Of a stretch of 64,000 bases of DNA, positions 32,665 to 41,912 are shown piece after piece. The notes below the pieces were generated by a model. That model had not been told where the DNA came from, ran no database searches, and saw only the letters and a list, made by a program, of their open reading frames with translations. Both the position numbers and the translations under genes were made by a program. This DNA is from a virus. The first letter of the stretch is position 1; each line of letters starts with the position of its first letter. The stretch covers positions 1 to 64,000 of the IMG/VR virus record IMGVR_UViG_3300025030_000093. One strand, written 5' to 3'.

Positions 32665-34943
32665 CAGTCTATCCCCGCCTCTCCGCGTAAGTAAGCGCCT
32701 ACGATAACATCCTGGATCGGTTCACTGATCGTAGTTTTAAATACCCAATCCCTTGAGGTTCCAAGTTGACGCCAGACGGCGCGTTGCAAATATGTACCAA
32801 GTGGACCGATTGCCGACCATACTTCCCTACCATAAGTATTGCCGCCGTCACGGGAAATCTGTAACATGGCCTGCGGAGCACTACCTGTCCCGAAAGCGGT
32901 TCCGCCGCCGGTATTCAAGTCAAGCTCGAACTCATGCGCGAATCTGATTCTGTTTTCCTCTTTCGGCCCACGGAAAACACGGACGCGCCGGATTCTGTTG
33001 GTATCATCGGTATAAACCGTCTGGTCTATTTTGTAGATTTTATTGTTTATATAGTCGCCTACAATATCTTCGCCGTTGAATTGTGCGTAGCAGTTGCCCC
33101 TGAACCTGCCGTCATCTTGAGCGCCGTCAGACACAAAGGACTTCCATTCAACCCAAATGCCCGTAGAGAGATCGTACACGAAGGTCCTGTCCGCCGCCGG
33201 GAAATTGAGAACACACAGCGCATGATTGTTGAACATGAAACCAAAGCCTATGGCATCGGAATATGTAGAAAACTTCTCAATCTCTCTGGCTATATGGTTC
33301 GTAGAAACAATAGTCGCATCCGAACCCCTCGACATGCGGCTCGTCTTATCGTCCGCCAGCCACATTACGGCGTTGTCGATCAAAATTACCGAGCCAAACG
33401 CGCCAAGCCCAAGTTCTTTCAATGCCAGTGAAGTCCGCTGGAAGATTGGATCACTGCCACTGTCATAAAACTCCTCAATAGAATCACCCTTGAAGGCCCA
33501 CAATGTCTGGTAAGCCTCCACCATACGCTGGAGCGGGGAAGTCTTGGCTTCCGCCGTTGTAACATCCAACACATCCCAAGTCAGGCCGTCATTAGGCGAA
33601 CTGACATAGAACTCATGCGAATCGGGATCGTTGCTGATAAAGTATCCGTCTTGCGCGGCTACACTGCCGCCGCCATAGAAAGCATCTTCCGTCTCGCGTA
33701 TCATGGTGAAATCGCCGGTCGTTTCATCGTAGATATAGGCCACATGGCTTGTGCCGTCACAGATCATAAGCTGGAGATCACCGGACGCATTGAAATTGTG
33801 CGCCATCGTCACCGGGCCAGTAGTCGTCCCTAATTTATTACTACTCGTGGTAATAGTTGTCGCCGCATAAGTAGAATCCAGTTGTACCAGGTGTTCACCA
33901 TGCACGGCATACAGATAATCACCCATGATATGAAATCCGCGAATTTCATCCTGCGGGATCACCAGTTCCTTCAAAGATACGGTATCCAGCGTAGCGACAA
34001 AAGCTCCACTGCTGTTAAACTCAAAGTCGGTTCCTGAACCACATACTATATCCTGAGAATAAGTGCCGTTAGCATGAATTGCAGTACCGCTTGTTCCTCC
34101 TACTGTCGGAGTAAGGTATCCACCGCTGTAGCCTGAAACCACAAAGGTCAATCGGTAAGTCGCCCCTTCAGTCAACGCCCCGGCCATGTCAGCGGCGGCC
34201 TGAGAAATCGAATCCGTCTGCCCGGCGAGAATCCGCTTGACCGACATGTTTTGAATCTTGAACTTGGTGGTGGCAATGTTGGTGTTCTGATAAATTCCCA
34301 GCGCCAGCGCAAAAGCGGTAGTTGTGCCTATCGTGACGGCAGTAGTGATAGTTTCCGTGAACGTACCGTTGGCACTGCGGGCCGTGCCTACCATAATAAA
34401 GTTGCCGGGGAACGCCGCATCCGTTCCGCCAAGCTTGAAAATTATATCGGTACCAGCCCCGAATACCGTAGGCGGATTACCAACTGGATCGACAACTTGG
34501 AAGTAAACCTGATACGGCTCGCTTGCTTTAAGAGCAACCGCCAAGTCCGTATATGCCTGATAAACATAGCCGGAAGTACCGGCCAACCAAGCAAACTCTG
34601 CGGTATTACTCGCAACGGTAAAGTTTGAGTTATTTGCCGTCCATGTCGCGCCCACGCACTCCGTGCCTAAAGCGGCATTAGCGCAGACAATGTTGTTTGA
34701 CGAATAAGCCCACTTGTCGCCCAGCGTCCAACTTGTCGCCGCACCGGTGAAGGCTCCATTCGTCAGTATTTCATCACCCAATTCTTCAGTCGATAGATCG
34801 GCCTTCTCGATCAGTCCCGGACGGGACACAAGCGAGTTAAGTCCGCCAGCACCATCCACTTCCGCAATGTAATTAATACATTCCTGCGGATTGGCTTCTA
34901 CCGAAGGACCTTTGTATGCGCCGCCGAAGAATGGGAGTTGCAT
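32664..34943 (-). CDS. P22 gp10-like tail hub / packaged-DNA stabilisation protein with inserted domains
   Basis: This 759-residue protein begins with the family signature: QLPFFGGAYKGPSVEANPQ, then CINYIAE and SRPGLIEKAD. The rest is a series of beta blades (DYLYAVHGEHLVQLD, YFISNDPDSHEFYVS, LWAFKGDSIEEFYDSG). About 260 residues after the start look inserted. They contain NGAFTGAATSWTLGDKWA, which resembles a carbohydrate-binding jelly roll also seen in the adaptor at 34948. The protein closes the head-tail connector after packaging. Confidence 0.78.
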   Translation of the reverse strand: MQLPFFGGAYKGPSVEANPQECINYIAEVDGAGGLNSLVSRPGLIEKADLSTEELGDEILTNGAFTGAATSWTLGDKWAYSSNNIVCANAALGTECVGATWTANNSNFTVASNTAEFAWLAGTSGYVYQAYTDLAVALKASEPYQVYFQVVDPVGNPPTVFGAGTDIIFKLGGTDAAFPGNFIMVGTARSANGTFTETITTAVTIGTTTAFALALGIYQNTNIATTKFKIQNMSVKRILAGQTDSISQAAADMAGALTEGATYRLTFVVSGYSGGYLTPTVGGTSGTAIHANGTYSQDIVCGSGTDFEFNSSGAFVATLDTVSLKELVIPQDEIRGFHIMGDYLYAVHGEHLVQLDSTYAATTITTSSNKLGTTTGPVTMAHNFNASGDLQLMICDGTSHVAYIYDETTGDFTMIRETEDAFYGGGSVAAQDGYFISNDPDSHEFYVSSPNDGLTWDVLDVTTAEAKTSPLQRMVEAYQTLWAFKGDSIEEFYDSGSDPIFQRTSLALKELGLGAFGSVILIDNAVMWLADDKTSRMSRGSDATIVSTNHIAREIEKFSTYSDAIGFGFMFNNHALCVLNFPAADRTFVYDLSTGIWVEWKSFVSDGAQDDGRFRGNCYAQFNGEDIVGDYINNKIYKIDQTVYTDDTNRIRRVRVFRGPKEENRIRFAHEFELDLNTGGGTAFGTGSAPQAMLQISRDGGNTYGREVWSAIGPLGTYLQRAVWRQLGTSRDWVFKTTISEPIQDVIVGAYLRGEAGID

Positions 34944-34947
34944 AACC

Positions 34948-36798
34948 TTAGTTCCTGTTTATAGCCGGTTGCTGGTTTACTGTTGGAAGCGGCCAGTTAA
35001 GTATTGTCGGCTTTGGAAGCCGCGTGTTACTAAAACGAATCGCGTCAAGATATTCCTTGGAACGCAAATAAACAAAAGGCGATACTTCTTTGCCGTAGTC
35101 GGGCGTTAGTTCGACCGCCAAGCCCCAGCGCATTGCCATAATATACGCGCCGGGAAGATTAATCTCCGTGTCAATATCATCCGTTCCGATCTCGACAAAC
35201 GGGAGCCAACAGTCGAGAAAGAGTCTGTAGTCTATCGGAGCCAGCGTATCGTAAGGCAGATTAATCACACTGACGTTATCAAGACTGGCCTCGAAATCAG
35301 AAGAAGCATCTAAGTCGAAGTCCGTTCCCGCGCCGCAGGTAATATAAGTCGAATAAGAACCATTCGCGCTGATAGCCGAGCCATTGGCGTTTCCAAGCGC
35401 AGGCGTACAACTTCCGCCCGTATATCCAGTTACATCATAAGTTACATGGTATGTGTCGCCAGTTACTAAAGCAACGGCCAGATCAGCCGTGAGTTGAGAA
35501 GCGGAACTACCGACCAACTGACCAGAAATCATAACGGTATCTATTAAGGCTCCGGGGTAATTTAGCGTTCCGATAACGCCGTTAAAGACTATCTGGAGTT
35601 TGTCGTCACTTGATCCAGCTACGATGCTCTGACTTACATCGATGTAATTGGGGCTGCTAACATCCTCTGGCAGAGGGCCTACAATTGTCCCGGCAGTGCC
35701 ACCTAAAGACGGGGTACATGTCAAGTTCCCATAGGAGGACAAGTGTCCGATCTTGTATGCCCTGAAAGTAACTGTATATGTATCACCCGGTATCAGATTT
35801 AAGTTTGGCGATTTCGCCGTAAACGTAGAATTACCGGCATCATGCCTAAGAGTACCACCGTAAAGGCCTGACCAGTAAAAAGCCCCCGGTACATCACTTG
35901 TCCAACTTTCGTTTGTCGTGGTAAAAGCGTAAGACGGCAGAACGCTGGCGATGTGGGTTAATACACCACCGGAAATTGACCAATCATTGCCCAGCGTCCA
36001 TCCGGTACTCGAATCAAACGCGCCGTTAGTGATATGCTCCAATTCGGTATTGACTGTCAGCGCAATACCCGTACTCGGAACAGGATGGACATAGACCTCG
36101 CTTGACGGATAACTCTGACGATAATAGAACTTGGTCGATACACCAGCCTCATCCTTGTCGCGTATCTCCGTATAGCGGTCGTGCGTTACCGGAAACAGCG
36201 GCGAATCGTTGCCACTGGAGTCCCTGATAAAAGAGTCCACTATCTGTATCGGTCTGCGACAACTCAATATCCAATCCGTACCGACAACTATACTGCCGGT
36301 AGCCGCGCCGGATATCGCTACCTGCGTAACCGTTTTGAATTGCTTATAACCCCGTACCGTAGTAGTATTCGGCCCGGTTATCGCTTCACTCGTTGCATCG
36401 CCGTAGGCGTTCGTGCCTGTAATGGTGAAGGTCCGGGCCGAATCATTAGCCGTAGAGGTAATAATAATATGCCTCGGTACATCCAGAGTAGCCACTCCGC
36501 TTGTCGCCAAGGCTCCGTTGATCGTCAGATCGCCCGCACCGCTGGGAGTCTGAGTCAGGCATATTCCGTTCGCGTCGAGTTCCGCCCCGTTGTTGATCGT
36601 ATAATTAGGGACGCCCGCAAACAGATCAAGTTCCGTCTGCGTAATATCGAAGGGCATAAGTTCTTCGGCGCTCCACAGGGCAAGCATATCGTTCAATATC
36701 TCGCGTGCGTTCTCGAACATATCTCCGGTCGGAGCCTCGCCCGTCTTGATTGCGCCGATAATCCGCAAGGCGCTCAAGATGACTTGTCTGGCGGTCAT
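34948..36798 (-). CDS. P22 gp4-like head-tail adaptor, paralogue 1, with inserted beta domains
   Basis: This 616-residue protein starts with the gp4-type helical bundle (VILSALRIIGAIKTGE, LNDMLALWSAEELMPFD). A beta domain (GDLTINGALA, PRHIIITS, TVRGYKQFKTVTQVA) follows at about 80-165. A jelly-roll-like insert (NGAFDSSTGWTLGNDWS) lies at about 255-500. The adaptor fold then resumes (DTEINLPGAYIMAMRWGLA). It is far longer than the usual 160-200 residues of gp4. Two further paralogues follow upstream in the operon. Confidence 0.75.
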   Translation of the reverse strand: MTARQVILSALRIIGAIKTGEAPTGDMFENAREILNDMLALWSAEELMPFDITQTELDLFAGVPNYTINNGAELDANGICLTQTPSGAGDLTINGALATSGVATLDVPRHIIITSTANDSARTFTITGTNAYGDATSEAITGPNTTTVRGYKQFKTVTQVAISGAATGSIVVGTDWILSCRRPIQIVDSFIRDSSGNDSPLFPVTHDRYTEIRDKDEAGVSTKFYYRQSYPSSEVYVHPVPSTGIALTVNTELEHITNGAFDSSTGWTLGNDWSISGGVLTHIASVLPSYAFTTTNESWTSDVPGAFYWSGLYGGTLRHDAGNSTFTAKSPNLNLIPGDTYTVTFRAYKIGHLSSYGNLTCTPSLGGTAGTIVGPLPEDVSSPNYIDVSQSIVAGSSDDKLQIVFNGVIGTLNYPGALIDTVMISGQLVGSSASQLTADLAVALVTGDTYHVTYDVTGYTGGSCTPALGNANGSAISANGSYSTYITCGAGTDFDLDASSDFEASLDNVSVINLPYDTLAPIDYRLFLDCWLPFVEIGTDDIDTEINLPGAYIMAMRWGLAVELTPDYGKEVSPFVYLRSKEYLDAIRFSNTRLPKPTILNWPLPTVNQQPAINRN

Positions 36799-36807
36799 TG
36801 TCCGGCC

Positions 36808-37869
36808 TTAACTTTTATTGATTCCCGGTTGCCCCATTACAGTAGAGACGGGTGTAGTCAACATCGTCGGTTTCGGCAGGCGCGTGTTGACCATCTTTAC
36901 CGCTTCCTTGGTTTCCATCGCCCGCTGAATGACCGTCTTATTCAGTTCGGCGTCTTTGCCGTACTCCGGTGCAAGCTCCGCCGCCAAGTTCCATCTCATC
37001 GGCAACATATATGCCTGCGGAAGATTGATGTCCGTGTCGATAGTCGCGGAAGTGATCGTCTTAAACGGTTGCCACATATCAAAATACAACGTCATTCCGC
37101 TAGCCGATGGAATCTTGTAAAGGAAAATTTCGCCGGTCGGATAGGTCCGGTCGTAATACAGCGAAGTGATTTCTGTAGCAACGGTGGTCGTGGCATCCTT
37201 ATCCGTCCATGTATTATAACGTTCCCGCGTAGCCGGATAACAAGGATAGTCATCGAAAGAAGCATTGCGCACAAAGGCCGAAACAATCATAATCGGCCTG
37301 CGGGTATTGATAATATCATCCGCGCCTACCTCAGCATTGCCGCTTGTGGCGGCACTGGAAGCTACCTGCGTTACCGTCTTAAACGCTTTTCTGCCGTAAG
37401 TTGTAACTGTGCTCGCGCCCATGTAAATGATTTCACTAACAGAGTCGCCATGAGTATTGGTTCCGGTAACAGTCATATAGACTGCGGTGTTGGCCCCGTT
37501 GCTGTAAAGAATTACATGGCGCGGCACATCCATCGTGGCAACTCCCTCAGATACCGTAACCGAACCGCTGCCAACGCCGTTAATCGTCAGGTTGGTTGCG
37601 CTGCCTACGGGTTGAGAAACGCAGATACCGTCCCGGTCGGCGGCATTAGCACTCTCTCCGATGGTATAGTTGGTCTTATTGGCGGTTAAGGCGACATTAT
37701 GCTCCACATAATCAAATGGCAGAAGTTCCTCAATGCTCCATGAATCCAGCATGAGATTCAACAGTTCCAGTGCATCGTTGTGTTGGTCGCTCGAAGGCGT
37801 ACCATCCACACCCAAAGCATTGATAGCCCTTAGAGATGACCTGATTAAATTACGCGGCGTCATGGCCAT
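36808..37869 (-). CDS. P22 gp4-like head-tail adaptor, paralogue 2
   Basis: The 353-residue protein starts (NLIRSSLRAINALG, LNLMLDSWSIEELLPFD) and ends (DTDINLPQAYMLPMRWNLAA, NTRLPKPTM) almost like paralogue 1. It has the beta domain (NLTINGVGSG, PRHVILYS) but not the jelly-roll insert. The ATG at 37869 follows AAGGAG. Twelve copies normally sit under the portal; here different paralogues may mix or stack. Confidence 0.75.
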   Translation of the reverse strand: MAMTPRNLIRSSLRAINALGVDGTPSSDQHNDALELLNLMLDSWSIEELLPFDYVEHNVALTANKTNYTIGESANAADRDGICVSQPVGSATNLTINGVGSGSVTVSEGVATMDVPRHVILYSNGANTAVYMTVTGTNTHGDSVSEIIYMGASTVTTYGRKAFKTVTQVASSAATSGNAEVGADDIINTRRPIMIVSAFVRNASFDDYPCYPATRERYNTWTDKDATTTVATEITSLYYDRTYPTGEIFLYKIPSASGMTLYFDMWQPFKTITSATIDTDINLPQAYMLPMRWNLAAELAPEYGKDAELNKTVIQRAMETKEAVKMVNTRLPKPTMLTTPVSTVMGQPGINKS

Positions 37870-38829
37870 TTAACGTACTCCTTCCAGCCCGAAGGCGGAA
37901 ATGAATTGAATTGGCGCGGCTGCTGTATCGTAGCCGAACAGTTTGTCTCTATATTCTCTCGCTTTTTCCTGAACGACAAGGTATTGTCGCGGGTCTATTT
38001 TCGTCATGTATTGCGGCCCCATGTAATCGGCCAGTCCGTAACGCAGGGCGTTAAACCATTCCTGCGGGAAGGGCGGACTGTCCGTACCGGCGGTGAACAC
38101 TTCGATAGGCTGCATGACCGTGAATTTCAGGCGGTATTCCACGTCGCTCGGCGGTTGCCAGACATACAGTTTGCCGTTGGTCAACTGCGGATCGTAGTAA
38201 ACGAAGTTCGGTGTACCTTCATCGGTTTTGTCGTTCACCGCGAAATATTCATCCCGCCCGCGAATCTCGATCTGTAATTCCGTATCGTCATCCTGCACAA
38301 ACCGCACACTTTCGAGATAGAGCGGACGGGATACTTTAGTGGTGTAGGTGAATACGAAAGCGCCATCGTTCACGGCGTCAGTTAATACATCAGCCAAGGT
38401 AACGGTTGTTCCAGCCGGTGAACCGCTTACGGTCGTGAATTGGAAATCACCGGAATCCAATTCAACGCCGATATAATCACTGGCCGTAATGCCGGTTGCG
38501 GAAGTGACAACGATTGTAGCCGAACCACTGGCAACGTCACCATTTACGGTAGTCTCATCGGCTGACAGCGTACAATGATCGCCGGTCGGCCCGATATTAT
38601 AAGAGGCCGTGCCCTTCTGCATATACAAAGTAGCATCAGCCTTGAGCCATAATCCAACGCCGTCCGCCTGCCAGTCCATTATCATATCATTCAGATCATC
38701 GGCGGCATTGACAATCATTTCCGGGTGCGGAACCGTCCCGCCCGCGTCAATCAATCCAAGCAGCCGGTAAGCACCCTTGATAATATCATCCCTCGTCCGC
38801 GTTACCGTCCGAGTTCCACTGGTCGCCAC
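37870..38829 (-). CDS. P22 gp4-like head-tail adaptor, paralogue 3
   Basis: This 319-residue protein is the most diverged of the three (IIKGAYRLLGLIDAGG, LNDMIMDWQADG). It carries a different inserted beta segment (TTVNGDVASGSATIVVTS). The C-terminal part (PPFPQEWFNALRYGLADYMG) keeps the adaptor pattern. A GTG start at 38829 follows AAGGAG. It abuts paralogue 2, so the trio is probably one translational unit. Confidence 0.72.
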   Translation of the reverse strand: MATSGTRTVTRTRDDIIKGAYRLLGLIDAGGTVPHPEMIVNAADDLNDMIMDWQADGVGLWLKADATLYMQKGTASYNIGPTGDHCTLSADETTVNGDVASGSATIVVTSATGITASDYIGVELDSGDFQFTTVSGSPAGTTVTLADVLTDAVNDGAFVFTYTTKVSRPLYLESVRFVQDDDTELQIEIRGRDEYFAVNDKTDEGTPNFVYYDPQLTNGKLYVWQPPSDVEYRLKFTVMQPIEVFTAGTDSPPFPQEWFNALRYGLADYMGPQYMTKIDPRQYLVVQEKAREYRDKLFGYDTAAAPIQFISAFGLEGVR

Positions 38830-38938
38830 GCTTGGTTAGCTCCTTGATAGACTTTTTAATTTCATCGTTAAGCTGGTGCATCTGTTGCACCAAATTGTCT
38901 GCTTTTTCATGCGCTGTTTGCTTTTCTTTTTCGTTCAC
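38786..38938 (-). CDS. Small charged protein overlapping the adaptor start
   Basis: A GTG frame of 50 residues (VNEKEKQTAHEKADNLVQQM) forms a short coiled coil. It overlaps the third adaptor gene by 44 bases and carries that gene's ribosome site. A weak GAGGT lies upstream. Function is unknown. Confidence 0.45.
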   Translation of the reverse strand: MNEKEKQTAHEKADNLVQQMHQLNDEIKKSIKELTKRGDQWNSDGNADEG

Positions 38939-38946
38939 TCAAGCGA

Positions 38947-39111
38947 TTACCTCGCCGTCTTTTTGCGTTTCTTTTTCTTGTAGGTACGAAACATTCCGTA
39001 TGCGCGTCCGACCGCCGCCGCTTGACTAAGATCGGGATGTTCCTGTTTGATGATCGGGATAGCCCGGCTGACATAATCCTTGATACTTTCGCCCTTCTTT
39101 GGATAAGGCAT
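38947..39111 (-). CDS. Small basic head-associated protein
   Basis: The ATG at 39111 follows AAGGAAGG. The 54-residue product (ESIKDYVSRAIPIIKQEHPD, then QAAAVGRAYG) ends in a strongly basic tail (YKKKKRKK). Short proteins of this pattern occur among phage head genes and may bind DNA. Confidence 0.65.
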   Translation of the reverse strand: MPYPKKGESIKDYVSRAIPIIKQEHPDLSQAAAVGRAYGMFRTYKKKKRKKTAR

Positions 39112-39120
39112 AGCCCTTCC

Positions 39121-39408
39121 TTAAAAGCCCTTTGGATAGTCACTACCACTGACGGCTGTATCGGTGTTGTCATCAAAATGAAACGTATCCGCTGGCTCAA
39201 TGCGCGTTTCCCTTGGCCTGCTGATGTCAGCGCGGCCCGTTACATCCAACTGCGGATGTCGCGGGTCCCAACAATGTTCACATACTAACAAAGAAGGCAA
39301 ATGTCCGTCATGCCGAAGTTCGTACAAATAGAACTTGAGTCCACAGCGGTCGCAAATCGCTAACGATGTGCCTGACACATACGGAAACTTTGAGCGCGAA
39401 ATGGACAT
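39121..39408 (-). CDS. Zinc-ribbon structural-region protein
   Basis: This 95-residue protein has CDRC at 19-22 and CEHC near 43-46, followed by DPRHPQ. The pattern is common in phage head-tail regions. The start follows AAGGAAC, just downstream of the terminator at 39423. Function is unknown. Confidence 0.68.
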   Translation of the reverse strand: MSISRSKFPYVSGTSLAICDRCGLKFYLYELRHDGHLPSLLVCEHCWDPRHPQLDVTGRADISRPRETRIEPADTFHFDDNTDTAVSGSDYPKGF

Positions 39409-39422
39409 ACTGTTCCTTGAAT

Positions 39423-39447
39423 AAAAAAGTAGGGAGCCGAAGCTCCC
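39423..39447 (-). terminator. Rho-independent terminator with UUCG loop
   Basis: On the minus strand GGGAGC-TTCG-GCTCCC (39447-39432) is followed by TACTTTTTTATT. The exceptionally stable UUCG loop and six-base T-run make it a strong terminator after the 412-residue repeat protein. Confidence 0.88.
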
Positions 39448-39462
39448 ATACCTTAAAATCCG

Positions 39463-40701
39463 CTAACTCGATGAAGTCACTACCTGCATATCCAGTGTGC
39501 CGCGCACGAAACTCCGCAACATCAGCCGCACGGCGCATACCGGACTGGTTATCGCTTCAGCCTGATTCGCGCTTGCCCAATCCGCCGGATAGATATAGGA
39601 CGCCGTGTATTCATCCATAGAGCCGTCCAGTACATAGTCTCTGGTATAGGCAAAGCGGTGTTCCAGATTAGCGTCAACCGAACGCTCGACACGAATGCCT
39701 ATCGTAAGCGCATAAATATCGGTCGGAATCAACTGGCTTTCGCATTCGTCCGCCGAACCGACCGTAACATTGCCAGCCAGAGCCGCAGAAGCGCGTACAG
39801 TATGCACGACTGAAAAATTCTTGGTCCCCTTGACGGTCGTGGTATTAGGCCCTGTAATCACTTCCGTCAACACCAGGCCCTTGCGATCATAGCCACCGAC
39901 AGTAAACGTCTTGGTTGATTCATCACCAGCCGCCGTAATCGAAACGTGTCGCGCCTGAACAGAACAACCAGCACCGTTAAATACCAAGCTACCAGCGGCG
40001 GATAACGACTGCGATTCGCAGATGAAATCCAGATCGCCAGCCACACCGACCGTTACCGTACTGGCTGTCGCGCCATCAGTAGCAACGTCTATCACCTCAG
40101 AGAACAGAACCGTACCCGAAGATGTCCCGATAGCCGTGCCGGTAATGGCGTCAGATACCTCAAGGCCATCCGCGTCGCGGCCATAGGCCGTAAACGTCAC
40201 CAATGAATCATCACCAGCCGATACGACTCTCAGGGTACGCGCCTGAACGATTGTCGCCGTACCGTACATCTTGCAACTGCGACAAGCCACGCCGCTATGC
40301 GCGAATCCGTTGGCCGCTGCCAATGTTTCCGAAGTAGCAAAACAATCATCGTCAGCCGCAGTACCGACGGTAACGTTACCCGCCGTCGCTCCGCTTGACA
40401 CAACCCTTGTGATCGTTTTGAACGACTGAGACGTATCCACGGTAGTCGCATTAGCGCCGGTAACTGTTTCTTCAATCGAACCGCCATCCGCAGCCATGCC
40501 ATATACCGTGAAGATAATACCTGAATCGTCAGCGGCAGATGTTATGCGAACTGCGGCGGCAGTACCGAGATAGGCTACCGTATCCGCCTTATACAAAGCA
40601 CCGTTGATAATCAAATCAGCCGCACCAGCAACCGTCTGTGACGCACAGATGCCATTCGGGTCTGCTACCGTCATTCTGAGGGAAATCTCTTTCGGTCTCA
40701 T
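39463..40701 (-). CDS. Virion protein built of repeated beta domains
   Basis: This 412-residue protein is made mainly of three to four copies of one beta domain. Each copy has a cysteine-containing segment (GICASQ, FICESQ), then an NGA strand, TSAADDSGIIFTVYG, a TVTGANATTV loop and KTITRVVSSGATAGNVTVG. The same domain occurs once in each of the adaptors at 34948 and 36808. The C-terminal 90 residues differ (YALTIGIRVERSVDANLEH). A terminator follows. It may be a head or tail decoration protein. Confidence 0.65.
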   Translation of the reverse strand: MRPKEISLRMTVADPNGICASQTVAGAADLIINGALYKADTVAYLGTAAAVRITSAADDSGIIFTVYGMAADGGSIEETVTGANATTVDTSQSFKTITRVVSSGATAGNVTVGTAADDDCFATSETLAAANGFAHSGVACRSCKMYGTATIVQARTLRVVSAGDDSLVTFTAYGRDADGLEVSDAITGTAIGTSSGTVLFSEVIDVATDGATASTVTVGVAGDLDFICESQSLSAAGSLVFNGAGCSVQARHVSITAAGDESTKTFTVGGYDRKGLVLTEVITGPNTTTVKGTKNFSVVHTVRASAALAGNVTVGSADECESQLIPTDIYALTIGIRVERSVDANLEHRFAYTRDYVLDGSMDEYTASYIYPADWASANQAEAITSPVCAVRLMLRSFVRGTLDMQVVTSSS

Positions 40702-40750
40702 TCAGTTTCCCCCTTTCCTTAATTCCATTGTCCCTCCAGAGATAAAGTTA

Positions 40751-40780
40751 AGATAGAGGCCACAAAACGTGACCTCTATC
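40751..40780 (-). terminator. Terminator after the beta-helix protein
   Basis: On the minus strand GATAGAGG and CCTCTATC frame CAC/GTG with a five-base loop. The one mismatch on the plus strand becomes a G-U pair in the leftward RNA, showing which strand is used. A T-rich tail (TTAACTTTATC) follows. Confidence 0.7.
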
Positions 40781-40795
40781 CATTGAACAATGGGA

Positions 40796-41704
40796 TTACG
40801 GAATGGCCGCAGCAGCAGGATCAAGTTCGCCACTCGAACCAGCGGTATTGCCGCCATAGTTCTCCAGCCAGAATAATGCCTCGCCAAGATAGACCGGAGC
40901 ATCGTTCTTAGCATAACTACACATGTTTTTAACCATGTGCCCGGTGCTGGAAGCATGAACTTCGATGCAGTATCCAGCCGCAGTCGTATCCTGATTGAGT
41001 ACGGTATTGCCCTCAATCAAGACATTGGTCGCAATGCCCGCATCGTGGTCAATCGTGGAATCGGATGAATCTACATCTATGTGGTTATTCAGCAGACGCA
41101 GATCACTAGTCGTCCCGGCAAACAAAATCGAATTGGTCATGGAACCAGCGATCAGTCCGATGAAATCGCAGTTCTTGATTGTTAGGCCAAGAACCGTAGT
41201 CGCTACTGAAACATGAATCAGCCATTCCTTGGCATTGGTTGTGTCCCGACACTGGACACCATCCAACGTAAGGCCGTCAGCCGCCGCATCCACCAGAATA
41301 GCCTGCGTTCCGCCGCCGGTATAATTGCAGGTCATCCTGACATTCTTGATATAAGCATTGGCCGCCGTGACGCTCAGTGTACCAGCCGCAGCGGTAGTGC
41401 TGAAGGTCGGAATCCGAGTACCTGAACCAAGGCCGACTATTGTAACGCCAGCCTTATCGACAAGAAATTCAGTGGCCGCCGCAACATTCTCGGCGTGTCC
41501 GGGCATAAGCAAGATTACATCATTCTTGTTGTCCGTACAAAGCCCCATAGCCTTGTCTATCGTAGCCAGCGGCTTACTCGAACTTTTGCCGGTATTGCCA
41601 TCGGAACCGTTGTTTGAATCGACAAAGAAAACAGTTCCCACAACCCCAAAGGGGAGAGGGATACCCATACTTTCAATGCCATTGGGAAATCTGGTAAGAG
41701 TCAT
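40796..41704 (-). CDS. Right-handed beta-helix (pectate-lyase-like) virion protein
   Basis: I start at 41704 behind AAGGAGTAG. The 302-residue protein begins with a FFVDSNNGSDGNTG motif. It continues with the rung pattern of parallel beta-helices (AAADGLTLDGVQCRD, TVLGLTIKNCDF, DLRLLNNHID, NVLIEGNTVLNQ). Such proteins are tailspike or head-spike enzymes, or inert decorations. No catalytic residues can be assigned. It sits directly after the capsid gene. Confidence 0.7.
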   Translation of the reverse strand: MTLTRFPNGIESMGIPLPFGVVGTVFFVDSNNGSDGNTGKSSSKPLATIDKAMGLCTDNKNDVILLMPGHAENVAAATEFLVDKAGVTIVGLGSGTRIPTFSTTAAAGTLSVTAANAYIKNVRMTCNYTGGGTQAILVDAAADGLTLDGVQCRDTTNAKEWLIHVSVATTVLGLTIKNCDFIGLIAGSMTNSILFAGTTSDLRLLNNHIDVDSSDSTIDHDAGIATNVLIEGNTVLNQDTTAAGYCIEVHASSTGHMVKNMCSYAKNDAPVYLGEALFWLENYGGNTAGSSGELDPAAAAIP

Positions 41705-41825
41705 TACTACTCCTTGCAAGAGGCCATCCCATAGGGACAGCAGCCATTTCTCAGACTGCCAGCTTTGCGAAAGGATTGGTATTATGATCCGCTATCGGAT
41801 TCTGGAAGGACAATCAGATGAGACA

Positions 41826-41912
41826 GGAGAGGGTTTTAAAGTCCTCTCCTCTCCCATCCCATTAAAGAACTACTTTAATCTACAACTACAACTCATTAAA
41901 TATCAATGAGTT
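41826..41912 (-). other. Two hairpins after the capsid gene
   Basis: AACTCATT/AATGAGTT (41890-41897/41905-41912) spans the capsid stop codon. GGAGAGG/CCTCTCC (41826-41832/41843-41849) follows in the leftward direction. Neither has a T-run. They may protect the abundant capsid mRNA from 3' decay. Confidence 0.5.
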
